Positions 42,493 through 54,480 of a DNA stretch of 64,000 bases are shown in pieces. The position numbers were made by a program, and so were the translations under genes. A model generated the notes under the pieces. That model saw only the letters and a program-made list of their open reading frames with translations. It was not told the origin of the DNA and ran no database searches. Source of the DNA: Adiantum capillus-veneris (taxonomy: Eukaryota; Streptophyta; Polypodiopsida; Polypodiales; Pteridaceae); assembly GCA_014529385.2 (NCBI GenBank), contig CM043942.1, positions 691,001-755,000 on the forward strand, written 5' to 3'. Numbering within the stretch: position 1 is the first letter of the stretch; each line of letters opens with the position of its first letter.

Positions 42493-42684
42493 GTGGCGGC
42501 AAGTCTTAGCGAGGATGATTGTCATGATGATGAAAATGATGAGATGGACGATGACAAATTCAAAGATGATGAATCCAACGCATCCACAAACGACAATTTT
42601 GTTTCTCTCTTTATTGATTTAGGAGCCATGGACTTAGAATTGGATGATGCCTCATGTAGGGATCTTTTCGAAGATTATTCATAA
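42493..42684 (+). CDS. Acidic C-terminal ORF of the CACTA transposase
   Basis: A 63-residue frame with ENDEMDDDKFKDDE, a very acidic tail. It lies at the 3' end of the transposase gene, just before the right subterminal repeats. It may be the last exon. No motif otherwise. Confidence 0.4.
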   Translation: MAASLSEDDCHDDENDEMDDDKFKDDESNASTNDNFVSLFIDLGAMDLELDDASCRDLFEDYS

Positions 42685-43015
42685 ACATTCTATAGTTATG
42701 AAGTTTTTTGGTTGTGTAATCCATTCATCTATCTCTCCCCCCTCTTCCTCTCTCTAATTTTGTGAACATGCTCAATTATGTTAATCAAGTGACAGTGTTA
42801 TTTTAGCTGTATCACCTCTCTCTCTCTCTCTTTCTCTCTCTCGCTCTATCCATCTTCCTCTTTTCTTTTTAAATTTGAAAATTTCATACAATATTCTTTA
42901 ATTTTTATTTAGAGGAGGGAAGCACCAAAATTTGGGGGGGAGGGGGGGGGGCATGTTTAAGCCAGAATTTGAAAGTTTACATGCTTTTTTTTTTTTTTGG
43001 AAATAAACACGATAA

Positions 43016-43078
43016 TACAAGCGGTAATAGCCAAGTAATAAACACGGTAATAACCGCAGAAAAACTCACGGTAATAGT
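43016..43078 (-). repeat. CACTA right subterminal repeats
   Basis: Several GGTAATA motifs (GCGGTAATAGCC, CACGGTAATAACC, CACGGTAATAG) in reverse orientation to the CTATTACCG motifs at 28,100-28,150. Confidence 0.65.
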
Positions 43079-43085
43079 TTAAATA

Positions 43086-45900
43086 GAAAAAAACCCCGCC
43101 CTCCTCTCTCTTCCTTCTCTAGCTAAGTTTGGAGCTTGTCTCTACAAAACATGGTAAAAAGGTGCGGTAAACACTTAGAGATTTTCATAATTTTTCATCA
43201 TAGGGCCCCACACCATTCCATTTGACTCTTGCTTCACTCAAGCATCATCGACAGTCCACAGGTGGTTAATGAACTTCCTTGGCAGGACACGCCGATGTTC
43301 ATCTCACGGCAACGAGCACCATGAGAGGCGGAGCGGTGCGGGATCTTTTGGTTTTTCTTATTTTGGTGGTGAAGGGGGAATGGAGTCTCCTATTTTAGAG
43401 CGTGTCATTCTAGATGAAAGAAAAAGGACATTGTTGCACCCATGGTAGACACGCATGGGTGCTACTACAAAGTAAAGCGGCAAAGTCGACTTTGGTACAA
43501 CACAAGGCATGGTGTTACGATGCCATCTTCAGATTCTTATACACTCAATGCATAAGAATTGTTTTGTAGAGTTTAGAGACCAATAGTCCAATCATGCATG
43601 CTACATTGAGAAGCGTTGCGCATGCTCAATTTCCAAATGCTCCCAATGAGCGTTTTTCAGCGTAGTGGTTCGAGGGCTATATCAATTTTTCTTTGAAAGA
43701 CAAGCAATTAAGTGTACTGCACGCATTTGTCAACCAGGTCGCAAATCTAGATAGGAACTATCGTGGAAAAAACATGGCAGATGCAGAGTGGGAGTGGGCA
43801 ACGCAAGAAAATGGCAAGCAAGCTGCAACGGGCTCATCTTACACTCGACATCGCGATCCTTGGGCAAAACAAACTCCCATACACTATGGTTCGGGAGACA
43901 ATGTAGCTTGGAAGGACAAATATGTAAGTTTTTTAGAATTGGAACCTAAACCAATTCAATAAATGTTGTCATACTAATCAATATCTAATTCTTCTAAATG
44001 ATTTTCAATATGGGGAAGTGCCAGGGGAGAAAAAGCTAGAATATTGGTTAAGCTAGCAGACGAGCCACAATTGGGATCCAAAGGAGGGAAAATAGGGATC
44101 CAAAAGGGGCGCCATTTTCAAAAGATCAATGTGTACCAATGGGCTTAAAAGACCCTAAGGTTCATCCCATTAAGACTTCCAAAATGCTAAGGTTCCAAAA
44201 TTCAATCGTTCTGTCCAAAGGTCAAAAGCCTAGAGAAATTGGATGCTTTGTTTGTGCCCCAGAAGTCTTCAACCATCCCTACATCGGAGAGGGAGAGCCC
44301 TAGAAGTAGGAGATGAGAGAGAAACTCACTCACACACACACAAAAGCTCCCTTTACACAAAGGGAATGAGGGACACATATCAGCTCCCTAGCCCAGATGC
44401 CCACAAGGTGTACTCAATTCTTATTGGATGGCCTTGGAGGTGGACCAATGAGAATTAAGCTAGAGTAAATCTAGTTTAATCAATTTAAAAACACTTAATA
44501 AAAGAACCAATAATAATTAAGCTCTCTAGAAGACTATTAGACAGTCTCCCAAGGGGTCCAATGAGCATTCAACAGCCCAATGGCTTGCCTGATTCCTATT
44601 GACCAGGAGGCAAAGGGTCCAATGAGATTTTAGTTGAATTAAGTAATTACCTAAAGCTCTCACAAAAGGGAAAGGGGGACACATGTCAGAAGACTATCAC
44701 TTATGCTGCTTAATTTCCATTGGCTAGGCCTGGGGAGGTCCAATGAGGTGGGAGGATGAGCAAATAGCCAGAGGGGTCGACCAAGAGAGAGAAGGGGCTG
44801 ATTTTTGCAAGGCATTATCACACACACACTCACACAATCTCATGTGTGAAGCAAAGAAGACTCTCTCTCCTTCTCAAGCTTTATTGGAAAGCTTACTACC
44901 TACTCCAAGCTTGTGAGAAGGGAGGCCTACATCAACAACTCTTGGCTTTGTGATGAAAATCCAAGATAACCTATGCTAATATGAGTGATTATGTGAGGAG
45001 ATGTACATATTTCTCATAAGAATACTCCTTCTTCGTCTCAATCTACTCTCATACCCCGCTAGCTCTCACCATCTTCGAAGGTGTGTGAGGTCTTGGGTCT
45101 GAGACCGTGAGGGAATTGATGTTGTGTTTGATAATTTTTTTGCTTAGTGCATGAAGTTTCCATCTTCATTGCACTAGCTAGTATTGAAGGAACACAAAGA
45201 ATTGTATTGTAAAATTTCTCTCTTGATGGGAGAAACCATAATTGTTAGCGGCTGGACACACCCTACGGAAAATGACTGCTCGACGGAATATTATTTTTTC
45301 TAATTATTTATTTATTGAGAAAAACCGACATTTCACCTTTGTAAATAGTGGGGCTTATAGAAGCTTCTAGATTGTATCCCATTTTTTACATTTAGATTGA
45401 GTAGATGGTTAAATTGGAACATTAGGGTTTGAGATTGTAAGGTATTTATACCACTTTTGACCTTAATGAAAAAAACCTTTGTCATTTTTAAAAAGTTATG
45501 CCTGTGAGTGAGCGTACTGTGTACGAGAGAGAGTGAGAGTTTCATCTTGACCCTACGTGCGCACCGGTGGTCGGAATCGAGTGCGGAGAAGTGTAGCGTG
45601 TTGCCCTCGACGAGAGCTACGTGCCGGTGGAGGACTCTCTAGGTCTTAGAGGTAGTCTAGGGAGCGTGTGTCTGGCCTAGATCCTTCGACTTAGGTAGAC
45701 TTAGGTAGACTTAGATAGTTTTAGGCCTTAGTTGAGTTGATGAGTAGGAGTTGGAGTGGTAGAAGCGGTGAAAGGAGAGCTTGAGAGTCCGGAGAGTCCA
45801 AGAATCAACCAAAACACCATTATCACCATTTCACATGATGAGTAGGAGTAGGGTAAGTAGGACATCATGATTCATGATCTAGAGCACTTCATGCATGTTA
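43086..45900. other. Gene-poor stretch between CACTA and gypsy
   Basis: No supported gene over most of this stretch. An 89-residue frame at 43,693-43,962 (DRNYRGKNMADAEWEWATQ...) has no motif I recognise. Between 44,400 and 44,760 the phrase GGTCCAATGAG recurs four times, suggesting a decayed repeat. A 10-bp tandem repeat (GACTTAGGTA, three units) lies at about 45,689-45,718. The 5' LTR of the plus-strand gypsy should lie in or near 44-45.9 kb, but I could not match it to the 3' LTR-like block at 57.2 kb. Confidence 0.35.
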
Positions 45901-46052
45901 TACTTGTTGATAGGTTCATCACAAGGTTGTAAAAGACACAAAAGAGTGTTTGAAAGCTGAAGTGAAGTTCAAAAGTTGTTGTGAGTGTTTCTGAGAGAGC
46001 TGTAGAGCATTAGGAGAATTTTTGTCAGGAAAAAAATAAATTTTAAGCTAGG

Positions 46053-46076
46053 AGACATCCTACGTGTAGGATGTCT
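46053..46076. repeat. Leader palindrome a (AGACATCC type)
   Basis: Perfect 11-bp arms AGACATCCTAC with a GT centre. Confidence 0.9.
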
Positions 46077-46495
46077 ACAGGCTGATCTGTTGGGAATTTT
46101 GAAATTTTGAGTTGACCAATGTGTTCAGAAGGTAGGCTTTACCCTATTTTCACTTGGAAAGTGGAAATTTGACCATATCTTGACAGGATAAGGCCAAATA
46201 GACAGAAATTGCCAAACATCCTATTCAAATTGTGCCAAGGCATTATTTTAAGACCAAAACCATAGGGTGGCTGCATGAGCATGATTTGCATGATTTATTG
46301 AGTGGTTGAGAAGGGTTTCATCTCAATTGGGTGAGAAAATTGGGTTCTAAGCAGACTTTAGCATCTTTGACTGAAAAGGGCTACAACAGCTAAAATTGGG
46401 GTCTTTTGAAATCCAAACCAGAATCTAAGCATAGCACTGGGTTGCTGACATCAAGGGGAAGCTGTGGCTCAAGTCTGGGGTCAAACAGGCCAAAA

Positions 46496-46519
46496 AGACA
46501 TCCTACACGTAGGATGTGT
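46496..46519. repeat. Leader palindrome b (AGACATCC type)
   Basis: The same left arm with AC centre, one mismatch in the right arm. It lies 443 bp after copy a. Confidence 0.85.
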
Positions 46520-46620
46520 TCTGTGTGATTTGGCACTCCAAACCCAGATTTGAGCATACCAAAGTGATCAGCACCTTACGAGGAGTCTATTCTTTGCATT
46601 TGAAGCCATTTTGAGCAATT

Positions 46621-46644
46621 AGACATGCTACACATAGAATGTCT
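46621..46644. repeat. Leader palindrome c (AGACATCC type)
   Basis: Diverged arms (AGACATGCTAC / ATAGAATGTCT). It lies 125 bp after copy b. Confidence 0.75.
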
Positions 46645-46894
46645 AATGCATGAAATTGAAGCTAGAAACTGACTGTGGGCATAGCAGAGTGTTGTATAGC
46701 CTAAGGCAAGCCTCCTAGTCAATTTTGGTCCAAATTGGAGTTGATTTGACTGGTCAGACCAACATCAAGTTGCTGGAACAGATTTCTGATCCATTAACCA
46801 GCTTATAGGTGTCCAAATCAAAAAGTAAAAATAGCTCTGGACTCAACACATCAAGGGGAACCTATAGTGTAAAATCCAGGCAAAACAGAGCAGG

Positions 46895-46918
46895 AGACAT
46901 CCTACACATAGGAGGTCT
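46895..46918. repeat. Leader palindrome d (AGACATCC type)
   Basis: AGACATCCTAC with right arm ATAGGAGGTCT. It lies 274 bp after copy c. Confidence 0.8.
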
Positions 46919-47293
46919 ACTGGGGCTTAGGGAAGTGAAAAACTGATTGAGGACATACAGTGATGTTCCAATTGACTTAAGAGTTCTAGAACTTCTTTCA
47001 GAAGTGAATTTGGACCTTGTTTGACCTTTTGATAGAGCAAAGGCAGAATTAAGACTTTTCAGGTAAATTGACCAACATCCGAGGGAAGTACAGTTCCAGA
47101 TTAGCATACCTAATCTAGAACATCAGAAGTGTATAAAACAGAGTAGTGGTTGAGGTTAACCCTCCAGTTATACCAATCATTACTAAAACCACCTCTAGCG
47201 GTTAAATGCTTTGATTCGATTGCCAACATTAAATGCTTGTGTACAGGTATATTCAGCGGCAAAGCAAGAAGTTGTGCAGAAACTGATCCTTTG

Positions 47294-47303
47294 CCAGGTG
47301 AGT
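47294..47303 (+). promoter_or_regulatory. Consensus 5' splice donor before gag
   Basis: CCAG/GTGAGT, 39 nt before the gag ATG. It matches the minus-strand element (6,318-6,329). Confidence 0.5.
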
Positions 47304-47337
47304 GGTTGGATTGTGTTAAGTTGCATTGCTAAGTTTG

Positions 47338-48928
47338 ATGAATTTAAGATAAGGAAGACACATTTTTAGAGACCAAAAGGTGGCAGGTGATCAAGGTAGC
47401 TTAGTGTCCACCGAGGAGAGTGTAACTCAGGCAAGCCTAGATCCACTAGCACTGATTATTGAGGAGGATAGTGATACTGACACTTCATTCGATAATTCCT
47501 TCTTCATGATGGGTAGTCAACAGCCCAGGAGGTTTCTCCAATGAAGGACCAATGCCAAGAGGAAGCACCTCCCTAAATCCTTCGAACGATTCCAAGTTCA
47601 CTATAATCTTCTTAGAAGGAACAAACTCGAGGGGAGACCTAGTTTATTCTGACTATCGAGGATGCAAGTGTTTTTGTATTGAATAAAGACCTGCTCAGAG
47701 ACTGGAGATAATTCGAGTCTATGATGATGGAGATAGATTCTGAGACAAAAAGGGGAACCACTATCTGATAGTTAGTAACCCTTAGGATTACAATAGATAT
47801 GGAGATAATGTGGAAAAAGAAAAAATGGTTTCCGAACCTCAAGAACCGCCTCCAAACATTGATCGACCTGGAGTGCCTTTTATGTATGATAATAAAACAT
47901 CCAGGGTATCAACCTATAATGAGAATGTGCGGATTTACAAGCATGAGAGCAAGGGAACAGTCTCTTACTTTCATTGCAAAGAACCCTACCCAAACGAATT
48001 AAGCAAAGACAAGATTCTTTACTTATTCTCTTATGAAATTGCTATGGAGAAGGATATTGTTTTTGTTGATAGGTACGGGCGAGAATACACACGTATTCTC
48101 CCAAAGGAGGTAGAAAAGGCAACAGTTCCAGAAGCATCAACATATGCCCCCGAAGAAGTGCCAAGGGTCACCTACACCCCTAGCAAGTCGACAAATCCAT
48201 TTTCAGAAGAGTATGACGCGACCTCACATTCTACCCGACAACAGAGGTTCAATTACCCAAACCAACCAGCAACTCAACCACCATTGCATGCATGGCTTTG
48301 ACAGAGTGCAACATTAGAATAGGACCTAAACCGAGATGGTTATCTAGCCGCACGAGGGCTAAGGGATTTACAAGAACCACCACTCTATTCACAGTATCAA
48401 GGTGAGAGTAATCCAAAAACTCAATGGTCAACAGAGCCTGGAAGACCACCCATAGAGCGAGTTTGAAGAGATGAACCATCTCTTGCAAGAACCGTTAGAA
48501 ATTATGGCTTAGGAGCACCATTAGGAGAGGAACCTGCCCACTACCGAAGGCCAGAGGAGGTATATAGATTGGGACGAGGAGATCCAATGATGAGATTTGT
48601 AGACCATCGTAGAATTAGACCTTCTCAAGTGCAAAAATGGGTAAACAAGAAATACACGGGAAATAGAGATCCTAGAGATCATGTAGCAGCTTTTGTGCGT
48701 GTAATTAGAGCTGAAGAGGTGTTAGACTTCCCTACCCAATTTGCAGGGTTTGGACTAACCCTAGAGGAGGATGCTGCTACTTGGTTTGACTCTGTGGAGC
48801 GTAGAGACTTTGAGTCTATGGAGGAGGTGTTTGACGAGTTTATTAAGGAATTCTCACAAAGGGGGATAGCTCATAATACAGTCTCACAAATCCATAAATT
48901 CAAACAGAAAGAAGGGGAGTCTGTGTGA
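47338..48928 (+). pseudogene. Plus-strand gypsy Gag, N-terminal and capsid
   Basis: The start MNLR(stop)GR at 47,338 mirrors MNLRSGR of the minus-strand element, with Ser codon 5 turned into TAA. LVSTEESV and an EEDSDTDT stretch follow in the same frame. A frame from 47,810 gives RPGVPFMYDNKTSRVSTYNE. After a gap, 48,569-48,928 gives FPTQFAGFGLTLEEDAATWF and IHKFKQKEGESV, the retrotransposon gag capsid. Stops and shifts separate the pieces. Confidence 0.8.
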
Positions 48929-49028
48929 AAGGCAGCCCTACCATTAAAAAGATATGTTAAGTTCTTCCATGTGGAAGAACTACCAACTCAGTCCAAACTT
49001 ATGCTTATATTTATCAAAGGACTGAGGA

Positions 49029-50228
49029 ATGCAGAAGGACTTACATATGAAGAGGAGCACGATGTTGAATGAGTTAACCAAGGAGGCTCTTTACCTTGTA
49101 GAAAATTGTGCGGTCTACAAAGAGGGTGAGTTCAAGGATCTTGACGACGATTCATCCTCACAACAAAGTGGAAGCAAGTCTGCTAAGACGGCACCGAAAG
49201 GAGAAGTAGCTGTAAGCCAGGAGCAGCTTGTAGAGGAAGTGCTAAAAAAGATTAAGATGTACGCCAAACCTCAGGCTAAACAGCCCAAGTGGTGTGCTAT
49301 TGAACAAAAATGGACAAACCATGGGACGGAGGAATGTTATTATAACAAGGGGTATGTGAGAGAACGACCTTACGCTCCCCGGGCTCAAGTAGCATCTCCT
49401 CAACTTCCACCGATGCCTCGATATCAAGTAGGCAACCTACCAGGACCTGTAGGTGTAGAAAGACCACAACCAGTGTTGGGGCAACAACCACCCCTACCAG
49501 GATTATGACCAATCGGCATAAGATACACACCAACAGTAACGGAACCAGAAGAGAAGGCTTTGGTGCCTATGCATGCATATTATGAATATCCCAATGGATA
49601 TGCTGCAAATCCTGTCTATTATCCACCGGAAGAACCCTCAACGCCAAAACCATGGAGCATGACGGGAAGTACATGACCACCAACAGCTGCACAGGCAGTA
49701 GGAGAAGGAAGATATAGCTTGGATGAATGAACATTATTGTTCATAGCCAACGGAGGCATGGGAGGGTAGAGACATGCATACCAACAAAGAGGAGCTCAAG
49801 GAGCACCTCAACAACCTAAGGAACCCTGCTACAAGTGTGGTGGAGACCATTGGCTAAGAGACTGTCCTCATGATGAAATCATTAGAGTCAACGCATATTG
49901 CACCGAGTGTGGAATTACACATTTGATTCCTGATTTCCCTAAGAACCCGAGCAAAGGAGCAAAAACTACCTTGAACATGCTAGAAGCAGTGCCTTCCAGT
50001 GGAGGGTCAGAAAACGAGACAATAATACCTATTCAGGCAGTGACACGAGCCCAAGCTCAAAGAATGACAAACGAACCCATAATTGAAGAGCCAAAAACCG
50101 ATGCCCCAAGTTCAGAAGTGAAAAATCAGAGAAGCACTTGGAAACCTAGAAAGGCACGTATGAAAGCCAGGAGAGAACGAGAGCAAACGGCTCTATTCGA
50201 GGAGTTAAAACACACAAATGATAGATAA
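49029..50228 (+). pseudogene. Plus-strand gypsy Gag C-terminal and nucleocapsid
   Basis: 49,029-49,508 is a Pro/Gln-rich linker ending with a LGQQPPLPG-like segment also seen in the minus-strand element. Around 49,827-49,865 lies CYKCGGDHWLRDC, a CCHC knuckle. A second, CTECGITHLIPDF, follows but its last Cys is now Phe. The frame then runs 49,923-50,228 with AVTRAQAQRM, matching LITRAQAKKK of the minus-strand element. Confidence 0.75.
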
Positions 50229-50327
50229 GAACGGTTAGAGGATCTAGCTAGTCTAAGCTCACACACTGCGGCAACCATAGCACCCAATGAAATAGTAGAA
50301 CCCAAAAGTGCAGGATCAGGAGGATCA

Positions 50328-51110
50328 ATGTTGGCAGAAAAGGTAAATGAGCAGTTAGACTCACTTTTAAAAGCTTACGAAGCCAGACTAAAAAACAACC
50401 AAACCCAAGAGCAAAGATGGATGACTTATCCATATGCTGAAATAGAAAAACAGAGGTTGGAAATGTGTCAAAAGATGATTGAAACAACTCAATCCTTGAT
50501 AGAAAACCCGCTTGGTAAACCTACAAGTTGGCATGAAGTACCAACTCCAACCCCTATCAAACCAACTTTGGAGAAACAAGTAGAAAAAGGAAATACTCAC
50601 AAATGCCTCTGAGTCTAGGGGAGAGCCTATCATAATGCCAAATACAACAGATGAGACAAGTGAGGGGTTCCAGCCTAAAACATTGGTAGAAATAGGGATT
50701 GTAACGGTCTAGATGACCTGTGGAAGCAAATCCGTGATGCCAACGAAGCTAACAGGGTGAGTTACCACATGAATAGCACGAGAAAAGAGAAAAATGAGAT
50801 CTTACCTCCTACTGAAGAATTTGAGACAAGATCACAAATGAACTTTGATATTCATTCACAAGGGGGAGACCAGGGATCAATTAGTTCGGGGCACAGCCAA
50901 CCAAACTCACTAAAAACTCTACCCTCTTACCTAGGAGAATATGAAGACAAGTATGAGGTGAGAGCAATCCCATCTCAAAGACTTTCTTCTAACAGAGTGA
51001 TGGATTCACAAGGGTTGATTGAGTTGTTGTCCACCCTTGTGGCATGTACAATCACATTAGCTGAACTCCTGAGGTTACGACCAAACATGTGGACCACAGT
51101 AGGCAAATGA
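50328..51110 (+). pseudogene. Plus-strand gypsy linker before the protease
   Basis: Frames 50,328-50,612 and 50,757-51,110 carry LDSLLKAYEARLKNNQTQEQ and LKTLPSYLGEYEDKYEV, equivalent to the 2,971-3,726 linker of the minus-strand element. No catalytic motif. Confidence 0.6.
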
Positions 51111-51199
51111 TTAGAAAAAATTGGAGTAAAAGACCCCACCTTGAAGCTTCAAGAAGGGAACAAAGAATTGGACAGGCCTCAACTAAACACTATGCTAGT

Positions 51200-52606
51200 A
51201 CCTTTAAACAAGGTTGGAGAATATTACGAGGGAGAAGATGGAAACACCACGCTACCAGTAGAATTCTAAGGAGTAGTTTCCAAAGCTATTCTTGACAGTG
51301 GAGCTGGAGTCACTATCGCCACTTAGGAAATCTAGAAAAAATGGGAAAATCGGCTTTGCGAGCTACCAGAATGAAATTGCAATTGGCAGATGGGTTCATG
51401 TAGAAGCCTTTAGGAATCTTAGAAAAAGTAATTGTCACCTCGTGCGGAATCGAGTATGAGCATACATTTGCAATAGTCGATTTCGACAAAAAGAACAATT
51501 ATGAGATCATCTTGGGAAGACCATTCGTGAGACAATAAAAGATGGTCCAAGATTGGGGTTACGACGACATATACCTCAGACATGGTGAGACTACAACCAA
51601 AATACACCTAAAAGACCATAGTTACAAAGATGTGAACCAGACACCAGTGGAGGAGTTTGATTCAGCTACATTGGCAGGGTCCAAACTCCTAGCATGGTTA
51701 GGGCAACAAAAAGAGCTATGGATCTGCGGAGCTTCACATTGTGGGAGCTTAAAAAGAGAGGAATGCGTCTTAGAAAGAGAGATTGAGGACAAGGATTATA
51801 TTCCGGAACCTTTTCTTGAAGATGCCTTGGAACTTCTGGAATGCGAACACATACTAGCAACATTGGATGTTTGTACCATTACAGATAGTCCAACGATAAA
51901 ATTTTGCGATAAGGATGGCTATGATGTGCTACCCTATTACATGGTAAGCCTTATACGAGGAAGAGATGAAATTGTAGAACCACCAGAACAAAAAGAGTTT
52001 TATAACTCCTTTGAGCATCTGGAGGTAAATAACGATGTAGATAACGAGTGTTCAGACAGCTCAAGCGAGTGTGGAGAGAAAACATCGAATATCAAGTTTT
52101 ATGATTTTGCCAATCAGTACCCTAGATGCCAGGAACACTACAAGAGAAAACGAGCAGAAAAAAAAAAGAGAGAGAACCTGATGCCCATGATAAAAGATAA
52201 AACTCACTATCTAATGCTTGTCAAAGCAAAGGATTGTGTAAAAGACCAAATATCAAGAAGTTTCTCGAGAGTGAGAAGGGAACGGACGCAAGAGGAAATA
52301 AAACAAGTACGAAAAGCTAAAACAGAAACAAAATTGAAAAAATCAAAAAAATCAAAACAAGAAACAACAAAAGACCTAGAGTGGACCAAATTGGAGTGTA
52401 AAACGAAATACCAAGAACTAAAACGGTCTTTACGAGAGGTATGGACTACTGAGGGAGAAAGTGATGGTAAGGAGGAGTCAAAAAAAGGAAACATGAATGT
52501 ACCATCACACTATCAAAAATTCACCATCCAAGACAGAAAACTCATAATGATACCACCAGTTAGGGAAAGAAAAACCAGGAATCGTACGATGGGCCGGAAA
52601 ACGTAA
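51200..52606 (+). pseudogene. Plus-strand gypsy protease and following linker
   Basis: AILDSGAGVTIAT at about 51,285-51,323 is the retropepsin active site, followed by stops. The C-terminal signature (IILGRPFVRQ) is near 51,505-51,535. From 51,542 an open frame of 354 residues gives VQDWGYDDIYLRHG, then CGASHCGSLKREECVLER, both shared with the minus-strand element. It then becomes strongly basic and Lys-rich (residues ~215-320). It ends at 52,604, with RT following in another frame. Confidence 0.8.
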
Positions 52607-53940
52607 AATGGATAGACCTCGCTGAACCAGATGAAAAGCCTCAGCCGATCTATATCGCAACTGATTTAGAGCCTGAAGAAGAAGAACAATTAACACAACT
52701 TCTCAAGAAGTATAAAGATGTGTTTGCATGGTCCTACAAAGACCTCAAAGGAGTTGATCCATCGATATGCCAACATACAATTCCTTTGAAATGAGATGCC
52801 AAACCTAGCAAACAGCGTCCTTATACATATAATGACACATTTGCTAAACGAATCAAAGAGGAGATCGACAAGGTGATGGATGTTGAATTCATCTATGAAA
52901 TCGAGCATACAGATTGGATGTCACCCATTGTGGTTGTCCCCAAAAAGAATGGAAAGCTGCGAGTGTGTGTGAACCTCAAAAAAGTAAATGCAGCCACCAT
53001 AAGGGATAATTATTCCTTGCCGATCACAGAACATGTACTTGAGAGGGTGGACGTAAAACGGGCTTATTCCTTTCTAGATGGGTTTTCAGGGTATAACCAA
53101 CTGGCAATTGCAATAGAGGATCAACACAAAACAGCGTTTTCCATAGAATGGGAAATATATGCGTATCGATTTATGCCTTTCGGCTTAACTAATGCCCCAG
53201 CTACCTTTCAGAGGTTAATGACGGATGCGTTCAAAGAATACCTGAGAATATTCTTAGAAATATATATGGATGATCTTTGTGTACACTCTCTTCTATGAGA
53301 GGAACATATTGACCATTTACAAAAGGTATTCGAGAAGTGCAGAACATATCGAATCTGTCTTAACCCGAAAAAGTGCATTTTTATGGTTAGGCAAGGCCGC
53401 ATCTTAGGACACATTGTCTCAAGAAATGGCATAACCACTGACCTAGACAAAATCAAAGTCATAGTAGACTTACCCAGGCCTACTAATGCAAAACAAGTGC
53501 AATCCTTCATGGGACACTGCGGATATTATCGAAGATTCATATACATGTATGCAGTCATTGCACAACCTCTGCATCGTTTGTTAGTCAGTTTTGACTGGAC
53601 TGAGGAATGTGAAACTTCATTCCAAAAGCTTAAGGAAAACCTTGTATCAGCACCTGTACTTAAAGCACCAGATTGGGAAAAGATATTCCATGTTCACATT
53701 GATGCTTCTGCATATGCAATTGGGAGTATTCTGGCTCAACCTGGAGACGGAACAATGGATTTCCCAGTTCGTTACGCAAGCCGACAGTTAAATAGTGCAG
53801 AAAAGAACTACACAACCACTGAAAGAGAGGGGTTAGGAATGATTTATGCTGTAAAGAAATTTTGGCATTATTTGCTCGCAAACAAATTTGTGTTCTTCAC
53901 AGATCATCAAGCTCTTTTGTATCTGGTAAATAAACCATGA
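52607..53940 (+). pseudogene. Plus-strand gypsy RT and RNase H
   Basis: RT has the SPIVVVPKKNGKLRVCVNLK block, SFLDGFSGYNQ, the FMPFGLTNAPATFQRLM block and the YMDDL catalytic box (about 53,262-53,276). A stop at 53,296 precedes ILGHIVSRNGI and the thumb. RNase H has FHVHIDASAYAIGSILAQ, YTTTEREGLGMIYAVKKF and FTDHQALLYLV, with D, E and D residues. Upstream 52,650-52,872 has LLKKYKDVFAWSYKDLKGV, typical of plant gypsy RT starts. Stops at 52,792 and 53,296. Confidence 0.9.
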
Positions 53941-54480
53941 AATACCAGGAGAATTGTACACTGGTTTATTATATTGCTAGATTTTGATTTCAAAGTGGTG
54001 GTCAAAAAGGGTAAAACACATCTACGGGTGGATCATCTTTCAAGGCTACAAAACGGGGAAGCTCCTGAAGGAGTAGATGATGACATACGTGATGCTTATC
54101 TTTTCAATATTGAAATGATACCCAAATGGTCTCAAAAAACTGTTAGCATTCTTTCCTTTGGAGGTAGGTTTGATAACAAGGAAGACAAATACAAACAACA
54201 AACAATTCGACAAACAAAAAACTTCCAGTTGATTGCAGGAAGGCTGTATCATCTAGGCTCGGACCAAATTCTACGATTGTGTATAAATCCGGAGGAATTT
54301 GAGTGTTATCTTGAAGAAGCACATGTCTAGGATTGTGCATTTCATTGTTCAACAATGAAAACACACCAGAGACTAAAGAAATTAGGGGTTTATTGGCCAA
54401 GTATGTATGCTGACACACATGTTTATGTTAACAATTGTACTATATGTAGTGCCAAACGACCAGTGGATCACGCGACATTG
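53941..54480 (+). pseudogene. First integrase H2C2 zinc domain
   Basis: After RNase H comes the HLSRLQNGEAP linker and DAYLFNIEMIPKWSQ, then GRLYHLGSDQILRLCI. The zinc domain reads EEAHV(stop)DCAFHCSTMKTHQ, then YWPSMYADTHVYVNNCTIC. It has the His pair and the CxxC of an H2C2 integrase zinc domain. A second such domain follows within 300 bp. Confidence 0.75.

Larger units (their letters stand above)
28095..43085 (+). mobile_element. CACTA (En/Spm-like) DNA transposon with nested retroelements
   Basis: Both ends carry short subterminal repeats in opposite orientation: CTATTACCGTGA-type motifs at 28,097-28,150 and their inverse (CACGGTAATAG-type) at 43,016-43,078. This is typical of CACTA elements. 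Between them lies a TNP2-like transposase gene in several exons, split by copia B. I could not fix the exact terminal bases or a 3-bp target duplication. Confidence 0.65.
45900..47337 (+). other. 5' leader of the plus-strand gypsy
   Basis: Upstream of gag, without a supported gene. It carries four palindromes of the AGACATCC type, listed separately. The segment ACATCAAGGGGAA recurs before two of them (46,449 and 46,848), pointing to a partial tandem structure. Confidence 0.6.

Noticed and set aside
43693-43962. 89-residue ORF as a host gene
   Set aside because: No motif, no start context and no neighbours; kept only as a note in the gene-poor stretch.
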